NCBI RefSeq assembly: GCF_030384665.1 | Contig: NC_083676.1 | Span: 1,798,001-1,862,000 of the forward strand | Direction of reading: 5' to 3' | DNA length: 64,000 bases | Source of the DNA: Lodderomyces elongisporus | Lineage: Eukaryota > Ascomycota > Pichiomycetes > Serinales > Debaryomycetaceae | Shown here: piece after piece, positions 10,839 through 23,480 of the stretch | Numbering within the stretch: position 1 is the first letter of the stretch | Layout of the letters: each line of letters opens with the position of its first letter | Translations under genes and position numbers: made by a program | Notes under the pieces: model-generated | The model's database searches: none | The model's input: only the letters and a program-made list of their open reading frames with translations | Told to the model about the DNA's origin: nothing

Positions 10839-13800
10839 CTTAGTTTGCTGGGAAAGTAAATATTATTATATTTATCTTTGCAGACACAGGAATTATTCTT
10901 TCTTTAATTTTTAATTTCTTGCTTACTTTAATTTGTATCTCTCTGTCTGTAAATCAGCTGACACAGAATGTATCGAGATCAAGATGTACTATTCTTCTTC
11001 CTTTGGAGTATCTAAATCTCAAATAAACAATTGTATTGAGCTTTATCTTGAGGTCAAAGTAGATTCAATAAATTCGGGTTCGCTTGATTGGATCCAAAAA
11101 AAAAGTATACTATTGTGTTCAAGTCAAGAATCTAATAAAATTTTGAATGCAATATTAAAGTTGGCAATGTATAGATTCAAAACGCCTTGTACAATAACCC
11201 CCCAAAAAATAAAAACAAAGAAAAGAAAAGATAATTACTCAATAATCAAGGTTTGCAAAGCAATGAGTAACAACAATTTAAGCTTATTCTCTATTCTTAT
11301 TCTTATTATTTGTTTTTTTTGAGTTTGAGATGACCCTTGATCGATGCAATTAAGCTTTGGTTAAGGGAACGTAGTGTATCAATGAGGTAAGAAAAGCTTG
11401 CTAAAACTTTGCACAAGTTGAATGACGTCTTAAGTATCTGAGCGTTGATGACGGGTACAATACCTATTACTTTCCGAATTGAGTTGATTTTGAGATATAT
11501 ATATATCTATATCTGTATGTTTATATCAATTGTGGGGTATAAAGGGTATTCCGCAATTTGTTAAGGTTGGTTGGTCGTCTCAAACTTGTTTGTAAAGTGA
11601 GATTATGTAAAATAAAAATGTAAACTCTACCGCTTAAAACAATTTAATATATATATATATATATATATTTTCAAACGATAAGTAGTACCCAAATAAGTGA
11701 AAAAAAAGGGAATGTCACTCCAAATTGATGCTTAAGCCAAATAAAGGGCAGGGGAAGGAAGGAAAATAAAGGGAAATGCTTGAAAGTAGTTTGTAGTCTA
11801 TAGAAAGTTATAGAATGTAGGTGAAACTGTATTGGGGGGGGGGGAAGCAAGGAGAAGCTAGGCTATAATAAAGATCTTGTGTTTGGTAACTTTGTCTTCG
11901 GAGAAGATTACTTCTTCTTTCTTGGTAGGCGGTTGTAGTTGTGGTAATGGTGGTATTGGTAATGCTGATAATGATAATGAAGATGGTAATGGGAAGTGTG
12001 GGGTGAGGGGAGGTAGTTCCTTTTTTCTTCTTCTTTGCCTAGTCTATCTGGTTCTTAAGGCAGATGATTATAAAGTTGTAAAAGGATTGAAAACTTGCAA
12101 AACTTATATATATCTGTATACATAGACATACACAAGTAGGATAAAAACAAACAGGAACCTGTTTATATATATATATATATATATGTGTGTGAGAATATAT
12201 AAACAACGTAAACAGGATGTGGATAGACCTAAAACCAACAGAATATAAATATAAATAAAGAGGGAAAAAAAAACCCAAACCCAAAAAACCTACCTAAAAC
12301 TTAAAAAAAGCTTAAAAAAAACTTAAAAGTGAAAATAAGAATACAAGTGGAAAACATAGGAAGAAGTACAAGAATCAGAGTTTAAAAAAAAATAGCTCAT
12401 AGTGTACATTTTGGTTGGATGATTTGTATGTTTATGTGTGTGTCTATGTGTTTTTTTTTCTATAAAAACCTGTAAGTCAAAGTCTAAAGTTCTAAGTTTG
12501 AGTCTAAATTAAAATTATACTAAACTCAAGTTTTTTAGAGACTATGAAGTCCTTTGGAAAATAGGAAGAGAAGACATACACATACAGACATACATACAGA
12601 CGAACATACAGACGAACATACAGACTAGCAAGAGTCCGTAATGCAAGTAGGTGTAAAATGCAGTTCTTTTCTCTTTTCCTCATACTGAAAGAGTTTCTTT
12701 GTTTGTTTTTTTTTTTTGTTTTTTAAATATTGGGTTAGGAAACACGATGCTTTTTCACTAAAAGGGTAAAAAAAAAACCTTGCAGTTCGAGACGTTTTTT
12801 TTTATAAGAATATTCTTAGTGCTATGTTTATTCTATTCAGAGAGGGTTAAACCAAAGGGTAAAAGAACAATCAGTAGAGTAAGGCAAAAAAAAAAGTTGG
12901 AAAAAGAATGAATGAAGACTTTGAGAACAATACAAGTAATTATCTTTGCTATGATGTAAGAATAATTATATATTTAGAGAAAGAGATGCTGGGGAAGGGG
13001 GGAAGGGCGGGAGAGAAGAAAAAAGAGAGAGACAAAGAGATACAAAGAGACAGACAAATGTATGTACCATTGCAGAAGAATAAGCGGTTTTATTCTTTTC
13101 ATTTCAAATGCATTTTGCCCATTTTGCCCAATCCCATTTTGCCATTTTGCATGTATTCCATCAATCTTTCTATTCTGTTTTTAGCCTCAAACAGTATTGG
13201 TATCTGTGGGGCAAAAAAAAAACAAAAAACAAAAAACAAAAAAAGACCAGAGCAGAATTTTATTTCTAAGCAACGTTACTCTGCGTTATTTTTGTAACAT
13301 AATCAATGGGGTTTTTTAAACAGTTGTGGGATAAAGTACTCTTATTCCCCTTTTATTAATGTAGGGTAAGAAAGAAAACAAATATAAAAGGACAATAGCT
13401 TTTAGTATTCACTCAGCGGGTAATTGGCACAAGTCATCACTAACCATGCATGTGCGCAATTCTATATCCAACTACATTCGAAAAATATTTTTTGGTTACC
13501 TACTTTATGAATCAATGAATCAATGAATGAATGAATGAATTGGAAAAGCCAAAACAAAAGGTTTAAACAAAGAAATAGTTTATGAGTGGGCTATATATCT
13601 ACTGGGAATACGTATCCCTCCTATAGATATACGGTAAAGATGAATATGTATTAAGAACAGTTTTCTTTTTTTCTTTTTTTTTTTGAGTCAATACATAACT
13701 GGGGTCAGCATCTTTTTTATTTGTAGTCTATAGTGTAAATGAGTCAATGATGAAAACCATCTTTGTGTTTAGATGCCACACGTCTAACTTTTCCCAACTG

Positions 13801-16800
13801 CACTTTAAGAGAGTAAAATTGTGGTATTATTCCTCTACTCTTGTGTAAGCATTTGACGTTGTATTCTATATGGATGCAATTTCAGAACAAGGTAAAACCC
13901 CCCAAAAAAAGAAAAGAAGAAAAAAGAAAACAAAGCTAACAAACGAGGCAAAAGTTACGGGATATTGGATGTTGCAACAGAAGAATAAGGACAATATACC
14001 TCTGTTTTCTCACATTACTATTATGGTTTTGCTTGTGTTGCAATTTATATGCATTTACAAATGGGTTGAAGGTTTTTATCCCCGGTACCCTTCTTCTTGC
14101 CAATACATTTTATCTTTTTTTTGAGTTTTTAGATTTCGTTGAGATTTGGAATTATTGGCTTTGTCCCTTTCCCATTTTTTTTTCTCTTGCAATTCACAAT
14201 TCGGTTTTGTAATTCATTTTTTTTTTTTTTTTGTTCGTTAGTCTTTGTTAGAAATGGCACTTGTCTAAAATATTTCATAAACTCACAACAATTGCTTCAA
14301 CACCAAATTCTTCTATCATTTGCAATCACTTTTAGTGCTTCGTGTTTACTAAACGAAGTCTACTGAGCGCAGTATCTGCAACGAAAACAATGTTACAAGT
14401 ACTGCACTGCTCTCAGAATAAGTAAACAAATATGTTAAAAGAGGAAAAAAAAGGTGACTTGAACTAACGAGCAACCTCGGGCCGAATATATTCATTGACT
14501 CGTTGCAATATTCTTCGACTTATTCTCTATTGTTTTCCTTTTCCCTTTCCCTTTCCCATTTCGCTTCTTACTTCTTCTGTTTCTTTTAACTATTTATTTA
14601 TTGTGTTTATGTCTTGTCAATCAGCTAAATCATTTGTGTATAAGGGTGTCTGTGAATGTAATGTTCTCTGTTGACGTAACCAGCTCCGCATACAACAAAG
14701 GCCCAATAATAGAAAAAAACCACAAGAACAAAATAAAGAAACAAAATAGAAAGACAATACAGGTTGTTGTATTTCCATGTACACATCTTTTGTACATAAG
14801 CAAGGAAGTAATGAGAAATAAAAGTCATTACCATGCAATTGATAAAAAGTATAGAAACTGTTGAACCCTCTGCCCTCCTTTCTTTTACCTACCCCCTTTC
14901 CCTTTCCCTTTCCTTTTCCCCTCCGCTGTCCCCAGAGTTTTCATTTTCAGAAATGCACCATCTAGGAAACAAAGGTGAACTAAAAATAGTTTACTTTCTT
15001 GTTTCTGCTGCTGCTGCTGTTATTATTGTTCTTCTTCTTCTTCTTTATACTAATAGTTCGGATATCGGGATAGTAGCTAGCAGAAAACAGTGGCAACATA
15101 AGTTATAGCCGCAATTTGTAGCCACTAGTTTTCTCCATCTTTTATCTTGTCTTTTAATTGTTTTCTTTTCTTTTTTTTGTTTGTCTCTCAGTATTACGAT
15201 ATTCTCAAAAAGCATGGTGACATATTTCTGGTTTTGAGTAGAAAGCAAGATGCACTTGACGCCTCGTGCTTTTACATCGAGTTTCAAGTTAATGTCCACA
15301 AATTCTTCTAACCGTATATCCACTTCGGAACTATACCCACCTCTTCTTTTCTTCTCTTGTTAATTCATCATCATCATTTTCAACAAGAGCCCCACTTTGC
15401 CAAAAGAGAAAACGATAAAGAGTAATCAAAACACAGTCTCTCAATAATAATATCTCAAAAAGAAGAACTACAAACTAAAAACTACAACTATAAAACTCAA
15501 ACGCTCAAAAAAAAAAATAGAACAAAGACATGATTTGCCAATGCGCTTTGCTGAACCACAAGAGTGTAAATAGTTGCAAAATTATGTTTGTACAAATCCT
15601 TTATTGTGATGTTAGTTTTCAGCACCTAAGTTTCAACCAAAATGGTAATAAAAAATAAAAAATATGAAAAAGTTAACAAGAAAATGATTATACAAATAAG
15701 ATCACAATACCGATTCTTACTTCCTCTTCTTCTTCTTCTTCTTCATTTTTCATCTTTCTTTTTTTTAATAATTTTTTGGTAAATCACATTCATGTACATG
15801 CACAAGCAATCTGAAGTTGAAAACGGAGTTGTACATGAAAATAGCATAAACAAGTAAACCAACATATCCACGTTTTGGTCCTTTTTGTTTTTCATTTTCA
15901 TTTTCTCTCATCCATTGTTTTTTTTTTTTTTCAATTGCTTCTTTAACGATTCCTGGGCAAAACAAAAGAACAAAGCAAAAGGCATTAGTCAGCTTCACTT
16001 CACTTTAGTTTACTTTCTTATTCTTTTGCCTTTTCCTTTTTTTCTAATCTTCGGGCGAAGGATAAAGTCAACGGTACGATTTGATTTTTATGCATTATAC
16101 AGACTAAAAAGAAGCAAAGCAAGCACAATAGACTTCGAAATAAATAAAAACCCACGTAAATGCACTAGAAACTAACTTATCGCTTTGGTTTTAATCTACC
16201 ATGATATAGTTTAGTGTTTATTAGTTCTAGTTCTAGTTCTAGTTTTCGTTTTCGAATTCGTTATTAGTTTTTGCTCAAACCCTATATCTTTTGTTCTTTA
16301 AATCCACCACAGGAGATAAAGGTTAAACTTAGATGTTGCACTATATTGTAGTTGAGAGGGGAAGATGTAAAGGGGGAAAAGGGGGGGAGGGATAAGAACC
16401 CTGGATTATTGATTACAAATAGCTTCCCTTCTCTAGAGATGTTTACTGAAGAGTATGTATTGTCTAATTATCTAGCTTCGCTTGTTTGTTGTTTTATTTT
16501 AAAAAGTTACATGCACTCATCTGCCAGCAACTGTTTTTTTTGCAAAAAAGTCATACACACTATAACCTTGGTTGAGGATTTTTAGAGAAAGGAAAAGAAT
16601 GTGAATACCCCAAAAGAAAAGGAAAGGAAAAGAAAAAGAGAATAAAACAGTTCAGTCTACTTTGGAGGATATGAGACAATGCAAAAAAAAAAAACCACAA
16701 TCGAGATAGACACCAACCTCTAGTATATATTTTTGTATCCATATGTGGTGTGATGCAGACATTAATTTGTATCACATTTCCATTCAAGAAGGAGGAGGAG

Positions 16801-16866
16801 AAGGAGGAGGAGGAGAAGGGGAGGAGAAGCCTCTACCCCATTAGGTAATCCCGTGCGCTATATCTT

Positions 16867-16893
16867 CCCCCCCCCCCCCCCCCCCCCCCCCCC
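16867..16893. repeat. Homopolymer of 27 C
   Basis: An uninterrupted run of 27 C. On the sense strand of the zinc-finger gene it reads as 27 G, about 7.2 kb upstream of that start codon, and could form a G-quadruplex or i-motif. The true length may vary between assemblies because such runs are hard to sequence. Confidence 0.85.
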
Positions 16894-19800
16894 AACCTCA
16901 TCCCACTTTGAAAACTGGCTTGAGGCTTTTTGTAATTCTTTTTCTTTTTCTCAATTGCAGCTGTTTAATATATGAAAAGCTTTATTAAAAAAAAAGGAAA
17001 AACAAAAGAGCAAAAAGCAAGAACCAGCCATTGATATACAATTTTTTTTGTTTGCTTGTATTTTGTCCACCTGTTGTTGTTGTTGTGGTAGTAGTAGTAG
17101 TAGTAGTAATTGTTTAACATACCCAACATTTGTTTTGCCAACTACGCATTTTGCATCTTGTGGATCTTATGCACTGGTTACTACTACTGTCACGACCAAG
17201 ACTACCAAGACTACCACCACTACCACCACTACACCCACTACCGCCAGATCCATCTGAACACATGATATAGCAATTACGACTTAATCGAGATTCTCTTTCT
17301 ATATATATAATATTTCTTTCTGGTTACTAATATCTCTTTAGCCAAGGTGGATTTGTAAAAAGAGACAAAGCACAAGAGATAGAAAAAGGCGGCATATTTG
17401 TAGATGTATACAATGACAAGAGCAAAGATTAGAAGAAAAAAAGGGGATGATGTAGCAAGAATGATATTTATCTTGAATCATTGACCAGTATTTCTTGTAA
17501 AAAAGAGTAAAGAAAATAAGATGTAAGTATACCATTATAGTCTAGTGTAATTGAGTACTTTATTTTTCATTTAGTTTATTGTAGTAGTAGTAGGGAGGGT
17601 TTCCTTTTATAAAGAAGAATAAAAATATGAATACTGTAACGAATTAGCTGAGTCTTGTGAGTTACTAAATTTTAACTTTGTAGTGAAGCAAGTGTTGGTG
17701 TTGAACCAACCAACATCAAAGATACAAAGTGAAATAATACAAAACGGTATATAGTTATGGCACATTTCCGTTATAATTGTAGATGAGTGCCTCTCCCATC
17801 CTTTTTCCACAATATGTGTTTTTACAATGCCTCTCTTGAACAAACACAAACACAACAGGAAACAAAAAACAAAAAAACAAAAAACAAAAGCACACATATA
17901 CATACACACACATACACAGATGTTCTCTTTGTCCTTGTGGTAATTGAGTAGATTAAACAGAAACCAATTCACAAAAGGGAATGAGGCATTTAAATCGTTA
18001 CTTATCTTAATGTGAAAGATTCCATCCAAAAATATGTTTGTCTGCCTTTAATTTTCTCATCTCTTTTTTGCAACACAAGTATATGGCACCAATCTTGTTT
18101 CCAACTAAAATACTTTTAGAGTAAAAACTCTATCCACCCCCCCCAAACACCAAACTCCAAAAGTTTACTATAACATTAGACATATTCAAAATAAAGAAAA
18201 AACAGACAGGTCTACTATTACGACTCAGGGCCAAGTAATAACGGTGTTTGATATACGAAGTTAGCTTAATCGAAATTAAACTTAGAGGACCAAACAACTA
18301 TTAGTCTATTGCAAAACTTTTTAATGCAAAAAAAATTAGTTTTAAAAATCTAAAAAAACAATTTAGAAATAACAGTAGGAAAAAAATTAAAAAAAAGAAT
18401 TGACAAAAGGACCAATAAAATACTAGAATAGAGGAATGGGCCAGAAAACACAGAAAAAAAAAGAGGAAACATATAGTGTTGGAAAAGTACACAATTCAAA
18501 CTGCAATTTGTCCATCAAGATTACATCAACTGAGATGATACTGGTGCCAACGTCGGAAAACCCCCAAATAAGAAAAAAGAGTGTAAAAAAAAAGCTAAAT
18601 AAAACAAAACAAAAATTAATCAAAATTCAAAAAAGCGTTTTGATTCTATATTTAGTATGGCAAAGAAAAGAAAAAAAAAAAACAACAGAAAAGCCCAATC
18701 GCATAAAAGGCACGAAAGTTGCCAATTGGAAAGACTTGTAATTTTGCTTTTGGGGTTTTTGTCCTTTATTACGTTGTATCAACCAATTGATGGTGAATAC
18801 GAAGGGCTTGAAATGTTTTAAAAAAAAAATATCTCAAAAAGCAAAGATAAAAAAATTGATATAAAGTAAAGAGTGGTTCAAAGCCTCATCAGAAATTATA
18901 AAGATTACGGCGCGTGCCCAACAATAGTGATAACGGCGAAGACGACGACAACGACAACGATGACGATGACGACGGCGGCGGCGAAAACGAATTTGTTGAA
19001 AGTAAGAATAGCATACATGAATTACAATTGTTTTAGAGGAAAGAAACAAAAATCGCCGTACGATAATTGTTACTCACGCAGTGCAGTCAAACCTCTGTTC
19101 TTTAAATTCTTTTTTTATTTTTATTTTTATTTTTTGGTTCTTTTGTATTTTGTCTGGTTTCCCTCCACACCCACACACACACCCCTTTTTTCTTCTTTTT
19201 CTATCTTTTACCTCTTTAAATGCTTGTTCCGGCGGATATTTGAAGTTCCCGCTTACATTGAGAAAATGACTTTCATTCGTTTTAATTCTATTACGCTGCC
19301 TTAGTTCCACCACCACCATCAAAAAATTGAAAATTCAAAAAATTAAAAGAGGACACCTATACACAAATATGTAGGTTGGTAGTCTGTAGTTCAAGTGCAC
19401 AAGTTACGAAAACTATTGCACCTCTCTCATCCTTTCTCACTCTATTTTCTCCTAGCCTTCCCGCCTCTAGCCTTTCTCCTTTATGCCCCCCCCCTCAACT
19501 TCCCTCCTCCACCCTCATCAACATCTAGAAAAAAAAAATAAAAAAAATAATAAAAGTAAAACGAGACATATTTTGTAAGAGCCGCATATTATTACACAAA
19601 CTTAACTCAAGTGCACAAAACGGTAAACAAATTGGCAGGAGTTAACGATCAACTTGCATTGCAGATACGCCAATCCAGCAAAAAAAGCGCAAGCTTATGC
19701 AGTCACAACAAAATAAACCAATATGCATACAAGATATATACTTCAAAGCAGATTTTGGGTAAGAGATAGGAGACTTTAAAATTTTTAAGAGGGAGGCTGT

Positions 19801-20880
19801 GTAGAAATTGAACAAAGCAAAAAATATACAAATATACAAATTTAGAATATACAAAGACAAAACATTAAAAAAAACTAACTTACAAACTAAACAAACTAAA
19901 CAAACGATACCAGATGAAGAAGGAGATGGAAATGGAAATGGAAATGGAGTTGGAGATGAAGTTGAAGGTGGGAAATTGAGTGATCGCCATAATATTCCAA
20001 TAACTTATTTTCATACTACACTGAGCGGGGTATCTCAAAATTGCATGTGAAGATCTCGGAGAAAAGAAAGTGATTGAAAAAAAGAGGATTATACTAGAGG
20101 CAATATCCTGGATGGCATGTTTACCTCATCAACAGTTGAATTGGAAATCTCCATTTTTAATTTTTTTTTAGTTTTTTCCTTTTCTTTATGAAGAGAATAC
20201 TACTAGTTGTAATAAAAATAGGTTGTAGATGGGTTTCCACTAATCCATGTTCAAAACTAAGTCGATGAAGAATCCAAGAGATAGTTTATTAGATCTCGTA
20301 AAATTTTAAATCTCTCTTCACTGACTAGATGGATAATTATAAACATATATATATATATAAAGAGGGAACTCCAACCATAGACATGGTCTGGTTCAAACAC
20401 ATTAAACGAAAAAATGAAAAATAATTGAGATGGAATCAATTAGACTTTGAATAAAGAGCGAGTTTTAAAAGAGAAAGGAGGAAGAAGTTAAGTAATTGTT
20501 AAAGTATTTTTGGTAACTCTTAGGACACACAAGCACAATTCACTAACCATACTTTTACTGTTCCAGGTTATTTTCGATAGCCAGTGCTGTACTGGTAAGC
20601 TACACCCATTTCAAAATTACTCTCTTGTATTTGAGAATTTAAGGCAACTATTGGAGAGGTAAACCAATACTAATATACAACATTAACACTCTTTATTGGA
20701 AAAGAATAAATCAGGAAAAGGAAAAGCCCAAATAAAAAGTCAACATTTTATGTGTTACGAGGTGTGAAAAAGACTCACAACCAAGGTGACGAAGTTTGGA
20801 CAAGAGTTTCAAATTGGATTTTACAAAATTTGCAGCAAAAATTTAACACACATACAAACAAACAAACACATACACAGCTA

Positions 20881-20991
20881 AAGCAACAACCAAAAAAACA
20901 ACCAAAACAACAACCAAAACAACCAAAACAACAACCAAAACAACCAAAACAACAACCAAAACAACAACCAAAACAACAACCAAAACAACAG
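20881..20991. repeat. CCAAAACAA-type minisatellite
   Basis: About 110 bp of tandem CAACCAAAA and CCAAAACAA units of slightly varying register. One plus-strand frame would translate as Lys-Gln-Pro repeats, but that frame opens with GTG and has no other support, so I treat it as noncoding repeat. Confidence 0.8.
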
Positions 20992-23368
20992 TTTTTTCAG
21001 AAGCAAATCATTGCTCAATATTGTTTTTGGTTGTGTGTATTTATCTTTTTCTTTTGGCTTTGTTCTTTTCCTTTTCTTTTTTTTCCTTTTCCACCCCCTA
21101 CCCTCAAATATTACTAGTTCTTAACCACATTTGTCAACAATGTTTGCAAAGCCAAGTGAAATAACAAAACAAGGTTTGAGTTGAGCTGGCTCGATAGGGT
21201 CTTGCTTTAATTTACCAAATCAGAAAATGATAACAAAAAAAAAAGAAATTCAAAAGAAATTTAGAATCAAGCTAAATGATGATGATGATAATAAATGAAA
21301 ATAATGAAATAATAAGAAGCAAATACACAGTAAAATGGAATAAAAAAAAAAGAAACAACAGCACCTTGGAAATGAGAGATAATTTGTTTACTTATTGTGA
21401 AAGATTAATTGAGGAAATATAAACCAAAACTGAAGAAGAAAAGTAACCAAGTTTCAAGTCTAAAATTTGCTTGTCATTTGCAACAAAGAGAAGATGCAAT
21501 GGAACATCAACGGGACTCTACCCGGTTTTGGTCTAAACTATATTTTGAAAAAGAACAAAAAAAGATATAAAGAAACTTTATTGCCACTTTTGAAAACATC
21601 GACAGTGGAAACACCATGCTACACAACCATTTGGAAAATAGAATAAATATAGAAAATCAAAGACATTTTGTTTGAAAATTTTGGAGTGTGTGTGTGTAAG
21701 TGTCTGTTTCGTTTTTCTTTAAATACTATCATACTGGTTATGAAATGTGAACAAAAATTTTGAAAGTATTGTTGATCTTTTAGATAATACACTACATGCA
21801 AAACAGATACTTGTTCATCAAAAAAAGAGACAAGACACAGCAAAGAGAGGAATAAATTACAAACAGATGAAGAAAATTGGTAACAGTTGGCAAGAAGCAC
21901 TCACTTGTTACTTGATTAACAAAAAAAATGTTTCTGTTACATTTTCCACATCCAAATTGATTAAGTGTACAGATGTGATTTGTTTTTTCTAGTTTTTCGA
22001 GTTTATCTGGAATTCAAACACAATTTTGCTAAATGAACAATACCTTTTAACATCGTCAACTAGATAATAATTACTTTTAACAGAAAAATTCAATGGTCAT
22101 TCGCAAAATAAACAATCAACTAGTTTTCTGTTTATTTGTTTCGCTTTTGTTAAAACATTTTAGATGAAATCCTCATCCTAAACATAAAAAAAAATACTCG
22201 ATCAATATTTTCTAAACCAAACTGAACCAAACTAATTGAAAATTGACATACACATGGAGTTGTGTGAAATGTAATTTTGAATGTATTGATGTTTCAGGAA
22301 TAACCCATTTTTCTCAACTTTTACCATACCATATTTGTCACCCCTAAATATTATCAAAAACTTTTCCATCTGTGAGGTTTCTATTTGCATCCCATTTCCA
22401 TTTGTTATGGTTTTGTGGAACCGCATTCTTATTGTATGCAAATGCTATCCTCGTACATAACAACCGCTCTCAGTGTCCATTTTTTTTCAAACTTCTTGTA
22501 CTCAAGATTCCCTTCCATCACACCAAAGCAAAGCAAAAACATGGTTAAAACAAGGTTAAAACAAAGCCAACTAACGCAGAGTGGTTATGAAGATGGAAGC
22601 ACGCTTCATAATCTTAGCAGCTGATACAAAAGCATTGCCGAAACAAAGAATAATAAAAATAATCAACGATAAAACATATAAAGTACAAATATTAAATGAG
22701 AATTTAACAACTGAGAGTGACTACATCTGCTTAGGCTGATTTTTTTTTTTCATATTCTTTTTCTTTTTCTTTTTGCAGAGGGTAAAATTCTTGAAGAATG
22801 AAACAGGCTACTAGTGTCACATAACACCTTCAGTCGACGTTAAGAATGCGACTGCTGTGTACTAGAATATCGCTACCTAGCTCATTAGTACCAGTTATTC
22901 TATTTTCAACCCACAATGGCTCTATTCTGACATAATGATTTCAAAACAGTTCTTCCCCATGATTATGGGATGGTGCTTAAGTGTAAGAATTAAATTGTCT
23001 CATACAATACTCAAGTGAAAGGAATTAATGGAGTAGCCATTCTCTACCAATATTCACTGATTTGCGTTAAACTTGTTGTGACCGTAAAATATGTTATTTA
23101 TCGATAATTCTATACAATTTGATAAAAGTCCAAAGTGCAAACTTCTACTCTCTATTTTTACTCTTCTATATTAACTTAACTCGTTTGTTTCTCTATTATC
23201 CTCAATAGATGGTAATGACAGTAATTTCTGTTCCACAGAAATAATGGCACAATGCGGCTTATTTAGGTCTACTATATGACAACGGAGACAGATGTAAACG
23301 TGTAAATACGATTGTGCAAAGGAGGTCCAAATAAAAGACGTGCTTTCCCCATTTGGATTCTTCTTCCT

Positions 23369-23406
<38 letters not shown>

Positions 23407-23480
23407 TACGTTCTATTTTTTTCTTTTCTTTTCTTTGCTCTCTTTTTCATTCTTTTTTTTACCATTGTTAATTCTAAATG

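Larger units (their letters stand above)
9694..23480. other. Gene desert of about 13.8 kb upstream of the zinc-finger regulator
   Basis: No credible gene, tRNA or other recognised RNA is visible between the regulator start and the 3' end of ABD1. The longest frames are about 120-145 codons, mostly start at TTG or GTG and translate microsatellites. The DNA is AT-rich and dense in simple repeats: TCTG (10811-10838), 11 G (11834-11844), 27 C (16867-16893), TAG/TGG triplets (17090-17110), CCAAAACAA units (20881-20991), and many TA and T runs. More complex islands lie at about 20.46-20.70 kb and 22.79-23.10 kb. The likely role is a very large regulatory region plus long 5' leader for the minus-strand regulator; this is inference from position. 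Confidence 0.7.

Noticed and set aside
10933..11322. 129-codon plus-strand frame in the desert
   Set aside because: It starts at TTG, has no recognisable domain and an average composition for AT-rich noncoding DNA.
12908..13297. 129-codon ATG frame in the desert
   Set aside because: It has an ATG but translates GA and CAAAA repeats and shows no domain or plausible fold.
17694..17710. Perfect T-arm-like hairpin on the minus strand (GTTGG, loop TTCAACA, CCAAC) with a B-box match, suggesting a tRNA
   Set aside because: The expected acceptor stem partner, D-arm and A box are not present 50-70 nt upstream, so no tRNA can fold.
20752..21117. 121-codon frame encoding Lys-Gln-Pro repeats
   Set aside because: It starts at GTG and its centre is a minisatellite; the rest is T-rich noise.
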